Position numbers and translations under genes: made by a program. From positions 70,882,908 through 70,946,907 of the forward strand of contig NC_090252.1 of NCBI RefSeq assembly GCF_037325665.1: DNA of 64,000 nt. Reading direction: 5' to 3'. Each line of letters opens with the position of its first letter. Positions within the stretch are counted from its first letter, which is position 1. Below, in pieces: positions 55,495 through 63,770 of this stretch. Origin of the DNA: Littorina saxatilis. Lineage: Eukaryota; Mollusca; Gastropoda; Littorinimorpha; Littorinidae. The notes beneath the pieces were generated by a model. That model ran no database searches. It had not been told where the DNA came from and saw only the letters and a list, made by a program, of their open reading frames with translations.

Positions 55495-55725
55495 TTACAT
55501 GTTTATATTTTCTGGAATAATTCCTTGCTTCACCAAAAAGTCTTTTGTTGCAAAGGAAGCTGTCACAACACCAATTAGTTTAGCACCGTCTTCGAAGTCT
55601 AACTTTCCCAAGTCGGCTGGTTTCATTCTGAGGAGACTTTTACCCAGCATTGTGTAACCTACACTCAAGCCTCCAATCACTGCAGCGTGATAAACTAGAT
55701 TAACTATTGTCTTTTCAGAACTCAT
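55495..55725 (-). CDS. Polinton small hydrophobic protein
   Basis: 76 residues with a possible membrane segment near the start (LVYHAAVIGGLSVGYTMLG) and an amphipathic tail. Unknown function. Kept as a gene because it fits tightly between two same-strand genes and has an A/T-rich leader like the others. Confidence 0.55.
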   Translation of the reverse strand: MSSEKTIVNLVYHAAVIGGLSVGYTMLGKSLLRMKPADLGKLDFEDGAKLIGVVTASFATKDFLVKQGIIPENINM

Positions 55726-55755
55726 TTTTATGTTATCAAAATTAAAATATTAAAA

Positions 55756-56193
55756 TTATTCCATATGAAATGAATCCACTGCAGGTACTACTGTGGGCTT
55801 TGTTATTGTTTGTACTGCTTTGTTTGTTGGTTTTGGTGTTTCTGATTTTGGTGTTTCTGATTTTGGTTTTTCTGACACTTTATATTTGCCTTGCCAAAGT
55901 TTGTAAAGCAAGTATCCACCTCCTCCAACAACAGCTGCTACAGCTACTTTTCTGTATGATAGAAATGAAGATTTTAATTCTTGATCAGTTTGTGTGACCT
56001 TAGTCACTTCAGGAATGTTTGGTGTCTGCTCAACCTCAGACATAATGTTCTGCTTTGCCTTTTGATTTAACTTTTTTTGTCTGTTCCATTCGGCTAGTTT
56101 TTTTCCTGCTTCTACTCTACCAGGTTTCTTTGTCACTGTGTTCACTTCTGGTATTTTCGTCTGCTCCACTGTCTGCTTCAACTGATCTGTCAT
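55756..56193 (-). CDS. Polinton basic protein with one membrane segment
   Basis: 145 residues. A Lys/Arg-rich N-terminal half (PGRVEAGKKLAEWNRQKK), a glycine-rich membrane segment (VAVAAVVGGGGYLLYKLW, about 78-95), then a KSETPKSETPKP repeat. It overlaps the start of the next downstream frame by 77 bp in another phase. It could be a basic DNA-associated or virion protein; the role is unknown. Confidence 0.6.
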   Translation of the reverse strand: MTDQLKQTVEQTKIPEVNTVTKKPGRVEAGKKLAEWNRQKKLNQKAKQNIMSEVEQTPNIPEVTKVTQTDQELKSSFLSYRKVAVAAVVGGGGYLLYKLWQGKYKVSEKPKSETPKSETPKPTNKAVQTITKPTVVPAVDSFHME

Positions 56194-56644
56194 CTTTTTT
56201 ATTCTGAAAATTAATGTGTTTGAAAGTAATTAATCCAGCAACAAATGGTACTAATAAAGCACCAAATCGATAATACAGGCCACAGGCAAGAGATTCGAGG
56301 GACTTGGAAACAACAGGGTCATGAGTTAGATCATGTGTTAAGTCTTCCTCCGAGTCGAGAGGTGTAAAATGTCCAAAAATCTTTGTGTACAAACCTATAA
56401 CAGTCTGTCCAATACTTCTAACCATCTTAGAACCAAGCACTGATTCATACCGTCCATGATACTTTTCTATATCTTCTGAGGAAAGATGTTGTACTTCTTC
56501 CACAGTTAACTGCTGCCCAAGGTAGTGTTTTGTTTTTCCACAAACAGCAAGTGAATACAATCTTTCTTTTTTATCAGGTATAGTCCTACTGTCACAGATT
56601 TCAATATCTGTAGCAGTCTGCATCAGCAATTCATCACAGTTCAT
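56117..56644 (-). CDS. Polinton protein of unknown function, one membrane segment
   Basis: 175 residues: a mostly soluble N-terminal part with Cys-containing start (MNCDELLMQTATDIEICDSR), then a hydrophobic stretch (FGALLVPFVAGLITF, about 130-145) and an acidic tail. No protease triad or other motif recognised. It overlaps the gene that follows on the same strand. Confidence 0.55.
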   Translation of the reverse strand: MNCDELLMQTATDIEICDSRTIPDKKERLYSLAVCGKTKHYLGQQLTVEEVQHLSSEDIEKYHGRYESVLGSKMVRSIGQTVIGLYTKIFGHFTPLDSEEDLTHDLTHDPVVSKSLESLACGLYYRFGALLVPFVAGLITFKHINFQNKKDDRSVEADSGADENTRSEHSDKETW

Positions 56645-56872
56645 TTTATTTTGATGCAGAATAAAATTAAAATCTAGTAATTAAACTTGAGTAAGAACTT
56701 AGGTAGGAACTTAACAAGAACTTAGGTAGGAACTTAACAAGAACTTGAGTAAGAACTTAACAAGAACTTGAGTAAGAACTTGAGTAAGAACTTGACAAGA
56801 ACTTGACAAGAACTTGACAAGAACTTGAGTAAGAACTTGAGTAAGAACTTGACAAGAACTTAGCAAGGATTT
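56645..56872. repeat. Degenerate AAGAACTT repeat between Polinton genes
   Basis: About 180 bp (56690-56870) of AAGAACTTGAGT, AAGAACTTGACA and AAGAACTTAACA units, in a 228-bp gap. It is the largest non-coding gap in the minus-strand block; a regulatory or packaging role is possible but unproven. Confidence 0.75.
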
Positions 56873-57505
56873 CTACAAACATACATACTGAACTGGTTGA
56901 TCAGTTTTTAAAACCAGTTTCGAGTGCTTAGAAGATTTCAGATTATTCTTTATTCTTTCTCTCTCCTGTTTGTTTTCAATGACATCATTTTCTCGAAGAC
57001 ACTCTTCAAAACTGTCACGGTCCTTTGAATAGAACAATGTTATTGTTTTGAGTTGCTCTCTAAAGTCTTTCAGAACTGCATTGTATTTTTGTGTTAATAT
57101 CCAAACTGATATTAATGCATGTCGTCCACTGAATGCAAGCTTTGCTAGTGCACTTTTCTTTCTAACAATGTCACGTTCTGCTGCACAGTCATCAATAATA
57201 AACAGTGTTGACGTGTTCTGAAAAAGATCGAAATAATGCTCCAAGCAAACATTTAGACGATCAGAAGGATTTACAATAAATATATTTTGATCAGACCATA
57301 TGAATTTTCTCTCCTTGTATGTTCTGTTATGCTTTATGGTTGGACAGAATATGACTATGTGTTCAAAGTGATTTATGTAAACAGTCTGTAATAAATCCAA
57401 AACATATCTTGTTTTGCCGCAACCTGTTGCCCCACAAATCAAAGAACAGTGTGGATCTTTTGGAAGAAAATCTAGATACTTCATTTTAACACGTTCAATA
57501 AACAA
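56873..57505 (-). CDS. Polinton packaging-type ATPase (FtsK/HerA-like)
   Basis: 210 residues. Walker A GATGCGKT at 25-32, hydrophobic strand plus Walker B TLFIIDDCA at about 100-108, a later arginine/Gln region (WILTQKYN), and a charged C-terminus. Polinton ATPases of this type are expected to pump DNA into capsids. The Met at 57484 (MKYLDFLPKD) is an alternative start; the longer frame overlaps the capsid gene stop by 11 bp. It follows the capsid gene directly. Confidence 0.85.
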   Translation of the reverse strand: MFIERVKMKYLDFLPKDPHCSLICGATGCGKTRYVLDLLQTVYINHFEHIVIFCPTIKHNRTYKERKFIWSDQNIFIVNPSDRLNVCLEHYFDLFQNTSTLFIIDDCAAERDIVRKKSALAKLAFSGRHALISVWILTQKYNAVLKDFREQLKTITLFYSKDRDSFEECLRENDVIENKQERERIKNNLKSSKHSKLVLKTDQPVQYVCL

Positions 57506-58778
57506 TATCCTGTAATCTGCTTTCAGAGATGTTTAACTGCGCATCTGACACAACAAACACGTAGATCTTAACTGATTTACTACTACTCCCTACTTCCTTT
57601 TCAATTTGTATTGTGATTCCTTCTGATCCGTTTTCAATTCGCCTTCCACTTCCATGCAGTTTGTTGTCGTCAGTTGTTCTGAGATCCAGCCATAACGCAT
57701 ATTTATTTGTCAAGAAATCTTCTACGCCAACACCGTGTAAATGTAGATCTTTAGCCACAAGATCAGATGTTGGGTCTTTCAATCTTCCTCCAGTAAAGTA
57801 CTTTCTTGCTTCATCATAGTGTTGGTATGGCAGCATGCCAGATGCAAATATTTGGTTTGGCTGCCCTTCAATTGTGCAATATACTCTATTGATTAGTGGA
57901 TTGTAAAACTTTTCTATTTGCCTTTCATATGAATCTTTTGGTTCCTCAAACAACATAAGTATTCCCTTCATTGACCTAGCTGGTGTATTCAAGTTAATGT
58001 TCCAGATTGGATCAGCCTGGCTTTTTGAAAGTGTACTGTGATTCAACACTCTTTCATAATAGATAGGCAGCTTAGAACTGTACTGATTTTCTATAAGTCT
58101 AGCCAGTTCAGGATGGTTTACAACATCAAACTCTAAAGAAATTCCAGACACCTTATACTTTGCTTCCGGGTCTTGTGAAAGCATAACACGATCATAACTA
58201 TTGAAAGTCAGGTCGTATGACAGCCTGTCACGCAATGCTCCTTGATAGAAGGGAGGATGTGAATTTATGAGTTCAAAGTCAAGTGGAATACAAAATTTGT
58301 TTCCAAAAGCAACATTGACAGCGTTATCTTTTTTGTTGTCAGCTTTATCTCCTGCTCCTATTCTAACTTTTATCCCATTGTCTGACTGAATCCCTTGAAA
58401 CACTCTGTTTTTCTTTTCATTGTCAGTCAACCAATTATCTGCGTAAACTAAAAAAACATCTGCATTATTCAATGACATCACTTCCCGCCCTTCCAGTTTG
58501 ACAGTAATCTTCCTCACAATTGCTCTTCCTACATTATAAGCCAAAGTCCTATTTTCATCTGAGCCAGATTCTAATTCTAATTTGAATGATAGTCTTACAG
58601 TGCCTGGTACAATAACATCGTTCTTACCTAGATTAGGAAACCTAACAGTAAGTATTTCATTCTGATCAATAGTAGAAGGATTATTTGTAACTATAACTGT
58701 TTGCCTTATTCCTTTTACCCCGAGAGGTTCTTTCAGCCTTCTGTAAGGATCAAGAACAGAACCGAACGATTGTGCCAT
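57495..58778 (-). CDS. Polinton probable major capsid protein (double jelly-roll type)
   Basis: 427 residues without signal peptide or membrane segment, rich in beta-strand-like stretches (VPGTVRLSFKLEL, AIVRKITVKLEGREV, VSGISLEFDVV, VYCTIEGQPNQIF, VKIYVFVVSDAQLN). Its place before the ATPase and the pattern of two beta-rich halves fit a double jelly-roll capsid protein. No catalytic motif is visible. It is shorter than many Polinton capsid proteins, so structure prediction is needed to settle the call. It diverges from the gene at 58814 across a 35-bp promoter. Confidence 0.68.
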   Translation of the reverse strand: MAQSFGSVLDPYRRLKEPLGVKGIRQTVIVTNNPSTIDQNEILTVRFPNLGKNDVIVPGTVRLSFKLELESGSDENRTLAYNVGRAIVRKITVKLEGREVMSLNNADVFLVYADNWLTDNEKKNRVFQGIQSDNGIKVRIGAGDKADNKKDNAVNVAFGNKFCIPLDFELINSHPPFYQGALRDRLSYDLTFNSYDRVMLSQDPEAKYKVSGISLEFDVVNHPELARLIENQYSSKLPIYYERVLNHSTLSKSQADPIWNINLNTPARSMKGILMLFEEPKDSYERQIEKFYNPLINRVYCTIEGQPNQIFASGMLPYQHYDEARKYFTGGRLKDPTSDLVAKDLHLHGVGVEDFLTNKYALWLDLRTTDDNKLHGSGRRIENGSEGITIQIEKEVGSSSKSVKIYVFVVSDAQLNISESRLQDIVY

Positions 58779-58813
58779 CTTTTTTTATTTTCAAAATAAA
58801 AAATAAGTTACAA
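58779..58813. promoter_or_regulatory. 35-bp divergent A/T-rich promoter
   Basis: Only TTTTTTTATTTTCAAAATAA plus a short A/T stretch separate the two opposite start codons. Both directions must initiate within or beside it. Similar A/T-rich leaders precede the other genes. Confidence 0.55.
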
Positions 58814-60016
58814 ATGGCAGAAGGTGGATTTGAAGATTTATTTGAGCCAGCGGACGACATGAGCGAAGCAATCCCTTTGGTTCCCTACCATCATTCACTG
58901 CATTATGAGGTGGCACGACATGAACTTCTGGAAGGTAAAGTTAGAGATTTCTACAAAAGTTTAGGAGAAGAACCTGATGTTTTAGATCCAAACCAGTTCA
59001 AAATGGAAGCAAATCATTTATATACAACTAGCGATAAAGGAGAAAAAGTCCAACTTACATATAAATCTAATCCTGCTAAGTTTCTATCAAAAGTTTCACT
59101 AAAACAAAAACTTACTGCTAATCGACTTAGGCAATTAGATATTGTGCCTAGCACACGGTCATCATCTTCCCATGTTGTTTCCTTACTTCAACAAGCAGAA
59201 CTAGGACTACCAACTGCTACTCAAATAGAATCTGTTCCATTGCAAGATCTTAATAAACTTGCAGATGAGGCTGATCAACTTATACAAGAGATAGAGACTT
59301 CTTTTTCTGAGGAAACTTCACTGAAGACTCCACATGAACTATTACCTATGAGAGAAATAGAAGCCCTTAATCAATCACTACAAACCATCAGAGGTGAAAT
59401 AGCAAATAATCTGTCAAAACTAGGTCAGCTGGATGAAGATATAAACAAAGAGAAACAAAAACTTGCTGATGCTGATGATTTGAACCTAGAACAAGAAGTA
59501 AAAAACAGAATTTCTAAGCGTTTAAAAGATTTGCAGGAGGAGAAAGCCATAAGGTTAGAAGTTCTAAGTAACAATAGAGAACAACTGAGAACACAGGTCA
59601 GCAGAATAAAAAATACAATTCAAAGAATCCTTTACGAAGACACAACTCTTGCTGAAAGAATTAGAACGCTTTTCAGAGAGCAGGGAATCACAATAGCTAG
59701 TATACTAACTGCGTTAGGATTTGCAATAAGCACATTAGTGTTAACACTCACAGGTGGCACTGTCACACCTCCACCTCCACCTTCACCTTCACCTCCATCT
59801 GATCCGGGATGGGTAAAGAAACAACTCAAACACATTGCAGAACTATTAAAGAAACTAGCAGCAAAAGCTTTGGATGCACTTCCAGGAATCATTGGTTCAA
59901 TTGTTAGCTGGCTGTTATCTTTTGCAGGTAAAGTTGTTGGTTTCATGGCTGAACATCTCTGGACTCTAATAGTTTTAATTGCAGGTGTTCTGCTAACGAG
60001 AATAAAGCAAAAGTAA
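58814..60016 (+). CDS. Polinton coiled-coil membrane protein, unknown
   Basis: 400 residues from the Met at 58814 (MAEGGFEDLFEP); an upstream Met at 58772 would overlap the capsid gene and is A/T-driven. A globular N-terminus is followed by long coiled coils (about 150-285), a membrane segment (SILTALGFAISTLVLTL, about 305-322), a PPPPPSPSPPSDP hinge, an amphipathic helix and a last hydrophobic region (about 365-395). It could anchor or perforate membranes as a virion spike or vertex protein. That is inference; I know of similar frames in invertebrate genomes but no function. Confidence 0.62.
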   Translation: MAEGGFEDLFEPADDMSEAIPLVPYHHSLHYEVARHELLEGKVRDFYKSLGEEPDVLDPNQFKMEANHLYTTSDKGEKVQLTYKSNPAKFLSKVSLKQKLTANRLRQLDIVPSTRSSSSHVVSLLQQAELGLPTATQIESVPLQDLNKLADEADQLIQEIETSFSEETSLKTPHELLPMREIEALNQSLQTIRGEIANNLSKLGQLDEDINKEKQKLADADDLNLEQEVKNRISKRLKDLQEEKAIRLEVLSNNREQLRTQVSRIKNTIQRILYEDTTLAERIRTLFREQGITIASILTALGFAISTLVLTLTGGTVTPPPPPSPSPPSDPGWVKKQLKHIAELLKKLAAKALDALPGIIGSIVSWLLSFAGKVVGFMAEHLWTLIVLIAGVLLTRIKQK

Positions 60017-61297
60017 GCCTACACCCACTCCACCAATTACTAGAGCAGTCTTCTGCGATTCATGATCATCACTAATACTAACAGCTTGATCATCCCTAGT
60101 GACAGAATGATCTTCACCTGCAGCCCGATCTTCACTTGTCACGCTTTGTTTCTGTTCATTGTGATATGGCTGTAGCATCGTTCTGATTTCTGAATTCAGT
60201 TCTTCACCCTTTCCAAGCGGCTGGGTGTCACTAGCAATAATGATTTCATTGTTATAATTTGTTATTGTTCCAATCTGCAGCTGGAGATCAGAAGGTAACA
60301 TGTAAAGGCCGTTACCAACAGCAAAGTCAACTTTTGATCTTGCATAACGGAGAGAGTCTTGATACCTTTTGATGCTGGAAGGCAGATCAACTGCAGAGTT
60401 TATGACATCTTCTAAATTTGATAACAACTGTTTCTGTGCACCAAACCCTGTGCTTGTTCTCATTATGTTTGATCGTGTCTGTGCCTGCGAGCCTAGCAAG
60501 CACCACGCATATGTTCGGATAGATTCATTGATCCTTTCAACACCTGATCCAGTGAAACCTTTGCCGGTGTCTAATATAAAAGTAGTCCATGCATTGTGGT
60601 GCTGTTGTTCTATTGATCCTAACTGTACCTGCACATTTGAAGAAAAAGATGTATGACCTGGCCAGTAATCAAAATTATACCTCCTGTGGACACCCCATAA
60701 ATATAGTGTTCCCATGCCATGGTTTTTGTCTTGCTTTTGCCTAAAGTCGGTCTTAAAATCTATATTGAATTCATTGCAGAGACGCTCATACACTTTCATG
60801 TTTATCCTATTGTTGAATGGGTTCCAGCTCTTTTCATGCGGCATTGGTGCCTGAAGTTCAGACAAGATTCTCCTGCACTGATAGTAAACGTGAAATGTGT
60901 ACACACACTTTGTCAGTAAGTTTGAATTATTCATGTGGTCTGCATAGGACACTCCACATCCTGTGGTTGCACAGAATATTGCAAAGTTTAACTGATTCTG
61001 ATAGAACTGAATTGGGTGAGAGTTCCACATCTTTGGAACACTATCATTTTTGATTGGGGGATTTAGGTAAGAATGGAATGGGTCAGGCACTTTAACGCGA
61101 ATGGATTCTGTTTCTGTTACAGCAAAGTCCAACTCATGGAAAGAAATAGTCTTTGGATTGTAATATGGTCCAGTTTTGTATTTAACGTCTTTGTTGAATT
61201 TATACTGAATCATTTTTGTTGTTGAATAAAAAATGTTTATCACACTAACAAATGTGAAGACTAGTGTGCCAGTTAAACTTGCAAACCCTATCAACAA
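59993..61297 (-). CDS. Polinton conserved protein of unknown function, C-terminal membrane anchor
   Basis: 434 residues in the longest frame; the Met at 61213 (MIQYKFNKDVKYKTGPYYNP, 406 aa) is the likelier start because it leaves a 19-bp divergent gap. Many aromatic residues; words IQFYQNQLNFAIFCATTGCG, GTLYLWGVHRRYNFDYWPGH and ERINESIRTYAWCLLGSQ; C-terminal acidic linker and membrane segment (TALVIGGVGVGLLLLYS). No protease or polymerase motif. Possibly a structural virion protein. It converges with the preceding gene, overlapping by 24 bp. Confidence 0.62.
   Translation of the reverse strand: MLIGFASLTGTLVFTFVSVINIFYSTTKMIQYKFNKDVKYKTGPYYNPKTISFHELDFAVTETESIRVKVPDPFHSYLNPPIKNDSVPKMWNSHPIQFYQNQLNFAIFCATTGCGVSYADHMNNSNLLTKCVYTFHVYYQCRRILSELQAPMPHEKSWNPFNNRINMKVYERLCNEFNIDFKTDFRQKQDKNHGMGTLYLWGVHRRYNFDYWPGHTSFSSNVQVQLGSIEQQHHNAWTTFILDTGKGFTGSGVERINESIRTYAWCLLGSQAQTRSNIMRTSTGFGAQKQLLSNLEDVINSAVDLPSSIKRYQDSLRYARSKVDFAVGNGLYMLPSDLQLQIGTITNYNNEIIIASDTQPLGKGEELNSEIRTMLQPYHNEQKQSVTSEDRAAGEDHSVTRDDQAVSISDDHESQKTALVIGGVGVGLLLLYSR
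61214..61232. promoter_or_regulatory. 19-bp divergent promoter
   Basis: TTTTGTTGTTGAATAAAAA lies between the two opposite starts. Such a short spacer implies overlapping control of the two genes. Confidence 0.5.
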
Positions 61298-61877
61298 TCA
61301 AAATGGAGGAATGAAAGTTGCACTGCATGAAATTATGTACAAGGTTACTTGGTATAATATCAGTAAAAAAAAGGCTAACAACTGGGTTAGAATTAATGGT
61401 AAAACACATTCTGTAGAAGATGGTTACTATGACTTCTGCACTTTAGAGAAAGAATTGTTTGCTCCAGTAGGTATTACAGCGAGTTTAAATCATGCAAGTC
61501 TCATTGCTACTCTTACTATGCCCAAAACTAGAGAAGTAAACGTTGAGTTTCCAACCAAACTCCTTGATATGCTTGGAATTACAAAAATATACAAGGGAAC
61601 ACGTCCCATTGACATGGATGTTAACAGTGTACTGTTTGTTCACATGAGAGAGCTTAACACATCCTATAATCTGTTTAATGATCAGCGTTCTGATCTGCTT
61701 AGGATTCTTCCACCGAGTGATGCCTCTTTTTGTAAAATGCACGTGCCAACATTTAAGACACTTCAGTTCAAGGACTTGGAGGAAGGGTGTCATGAATTCC
61801 TACACATTGATCTGAAAAATCAAAGTGGACAACCAGTTGATTGTTTGTTTAACATTACATTGGAAATAGTTCCATAA
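61233..61877 (+). CDS. Polinton possible minor capsid (penton-type) protein
   Basis: 214 residues, beta-rich, no membrane segment: KVALHEIMYKVTWYNI, GYYDFCTLEKELF, LIATLTMPK, ELNTSYNLFNDQRSDLLRIL, then a C-terminal FNITLEIVP. Single jelly-roll size fits a penton protein, and a penton gene is expected in a capsid-bearing Polinton. No sequence motif proves this. First gene of a three-gene plus-strand block. Confidence 0.5.
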   Translation: MFITLTNVKTSVPVKLANPINNQNGGMKVALHEIMYKVTWYNISKKKANNWVRINGKTHSVEDGYYDFCTLEKELFAPVGITASLNHASLIATLTMPKTREVNVEFPTKLLDMLGITKIYKGTRPIDMDVNSVLFVHMRELNTSYNLFNDQRSDLLRILPPSDASFCKMHVPTFKTLQFKDLEEGCHEFLHIDLKNQSGQPVDCLFNITLEIVP

Positions 61878-61881
61878 AATA

Positions 61882-62754
61882 TTGAGTATTAAAATGTCGA
61901 GTGGACCTACAATAGCTTATCCTGTTGCATGTTCAACTATAGAGTTGAAAGATTTAGCAGACGCTATCGACTTTGAGAGCAATGCTGAAGTTGGTGCAGT
62001 GTATGCATTCGAGTTTACAGACACCGGTCATTACAAGAGAAAGGAAATCGACGATGAAAAGAAACCAAGATTCCTCAAACTAGGTCAAATCCGTGATGTT
62101 AATGTACCTGATCCAATTGTCGATGACATATACTACATGTGGAAACATCAGAATAAAAAATGGGTACTTAGTCCTGTTATAAAAAAGATTGACTGGGAAA
62201 TGAAGTTTGAATTTGTGAGTCCATACACTCTTGTTGGAAAAGACGACACATTCCGTAAGTCAATCAATGCTAAACCACTAATTGTTAGCCTTGCTCCTGC
62301 GATTAACAGCAGGGGAGAAGTTGCAGTTAAACCTTTCCATAAGAACAACTATCTCATTCACAGAAAACAAAGTGTTGAAAAGGACGCTGACACCATTGTC
62401 GATTTTATACCCAAGCTTCCAATAGGGCAGAATGCAACTATGATATTTGATATAGTTGTCAGGAAAAGGGAAGAAACCACAAACACTGTTCTAATGAGAG
62501 GAATAAATCTCAACTGGAGACCATTAAATGTTGAAGAAGTCAGAGTATTTATTGCTGTTCAAAAGGATTCTAACACAATAAAAAAACAGACGTCAAACCA
62601 AAATGTTGTTGTTAACGCAGATATAAATAATTTAACAGAAATAAGAAGTATTAATCTTACTTATCTTGATTTGATTGCTTTCTACTATACAGATAAGGTG
62701 TTAAGCAATGAACAGCTTCAAAGCTTAGCAGAAACACTGGCGAGTGAGAATTAA
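61882..62754 (+). CDS. Polinton protein of unknown function
   Basis: 290 residues; the Met at 61894 (MSSGPTIAYPVA) is an equally good start, 16 bp after the preceding stop. Mixed alpha/beta composition, no membrane segment, no catalytic motif seen. Words such as WEMKFEFVSPYTLVGKDD and FIAVQKDSN are beta-like. Perhaps a second minor structural protein; unproven. Confidence 0.55.
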   Translation: MSIKMSSGPTIAYPVACSTIELKDLADAIDFESNAEVGAVYAFEFTDTGHYKRKEIDDEKKPRFLKLGQIRDVNVPDPIVDDIYYMWKHQNKKWVLSPVIKKIDWEMKFEFVSPYTLVGKDDTFRKSINAKPLIVSLAPAINSRGEVAVKPFHKNNYLIHRKQSVEKDADTIVDFIPKLPIGQNATMIFDIVVRKREETTNTVLMRGINLNWRPLNVEEVRVFIAVQKDSNTIKKQTSNQNVVVNADINNLTEIRSINLTYLDLIAFYYTDKVLSNEQLQSLAETLASEN

Positions 62755-62784
62755 GATAAATATTTTATATTTTGCATTAAAAAG

Positions 62785-63408
62785 ATGACTAGCAGTGTGA
62801 AGCTTTATCCTAATATTGATGAAAGTGCAGCAGAAAGTCAACAATTCAGACTGGCACACATTAGTAATATACAAAAACAACTAGAAGATGAATTAGAAAA
62901 ATATTCTCGCGCTAGACGTAAGTACTCAACAACTTACAACAGCCTTTCTAATGCCAGCACTGGTTCTACTATCCTTGCATCAGCTGCAGGTGTAACGGGA
63001 ACAATTCTGTTAGCTACCGGAGTAGGGACTCCAGTTTCTCTAATCCTAGGTGGTGTCGCAGCAGCAGTTGGTGGTTTATCATTTATAGCATCAGCTATAA
63101 TGAAAAAAATTGTGAAAAAGCTTGAAAAACACGAATCCATTTCCACTCTTGCATCATCAAAATTGTCTAGCCTAAAACTGTCTATCAGTAAAGCACTTGA
63201 AGATTCAAAAGTTTCTGACGAAGAATTCAAACAGATACAAACAGACTTTGATGACTACAAAAGTAAGAAAGCAAGTATTCAAACAAAAACACGAGCTGAA
63301 TATAACAAGCCAATCGATATAGAAGATCTGAAAAAGCAGTTTTTAAAAAAGGGGATTCAAATAGGACGGGAAGAAAAAGTAAAAATAGAATCACTTGTAA
63401 AGAGTTAA
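62785..63408 (+). CDS. Polinton membrane-active-like protein, unknown
   Basis: 207 residues. A charged N-terminal helix, then a Gly/Ala-rich hydrophobic hairpin (about 58-107: ASAAGVTGTILLATGVG and LILGGVAAAVGGLSFIASAI), then a long Lys-rich helical tail. The layout resembles membrane-inserting helical-hairpin proteins, but no family is recognised. Last gene before the right terminal repeat. Confidence 0.58.
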   Translation: MTSSVKLYPNIDESAAESQQFRLAHISNIQKQLEDELEKYSRARRKYSTTYNSLSNASTGSTILASAAGVTGTILLATGVGTPVSLILGGVAAAVGGLSFIASAIMKKIVKKLEKHESISTLASSKLSSLKLSISKALEDSKVSDEEFKQIQTDFDDYKSKKASIQTKTRAEYNKPIDIEDLKKQFLKKGIQIGREEKVKIESLVKS

Positions 63409-63521
63409 CTATTCGTTTAGACAGTCACATTGCATGTATCAGATATAATTCTAACAGTGAAAGAACATATGAAGTAAAGTTTGTAAATGAGAGAGCGTAT
63501 TGAGCTTAAGAATGTTGTATA

Positions 63522-63747
63522 AGAGAAAGGGAGAATGTACGTTCTGGGTTACTGATTCCGACAGACCCGGCATTGGTTCAAAACAACCTTACTTTACTGT
63601 ATTTTTTTTGGTATGGATTTATGCAGTATTTTTCTGATTTTGTCGCATGTTTCATTTTAGTAAAAGTTTAGTCCAGAAGCCTATTTTGCGTTAATATTTA
63701 GGGTCTGTCGGAATCGGTGAGCCAGAACGTACATTCTCCCTTTCTCT
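63522..63747 (-). repeat. Right terminal inverted repeat of the Polinton
   Basis: Inverted match to 48759-48984 with about three differences. It contains the same internal fold-back. The outer end is CCCTTTCTCT. Confidence 0.9.
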
Positions 63748-63752
63748 CCCAC
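63748..63752. repeat. Target site duplication CCCAC (right copy)
   Basis: Matches 48754-48758 directly before the left end. Confidence 0.6.
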
Positions 63753-63770
63753 CGCCCACCCCACCCTATA

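Larger units (their letters stand above)
48759..63747. mobile_element. Polinton/Maverick-type element, apparently whole
   Basis: About 15.0 kb bounded by ~225-bp terminal inverted repeats. It encodes a protein-primed family B DNA polymerase, a retroviral-type integrase, a packaging-type ATPase, a probable major capsid protein, a possible minor capsid protein and seven other proteins. All frames look intact (no obvious break). The two ends differ at only about three positions in 225, so the insertion is recent on an evolutionary scale. It lies in a host 92-bp tandem repeat with a 5-bp target duplication. No adenain-type protease is recognised, which sets it apart from classic Polintons. Confidence 0.88.

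Noticed and set aside
56117-56644. Polinton protease (adenain) candidate
   Set aside because: No His, Asp and Cys in a protease-like order; a membrane segment and acidic tail instead.
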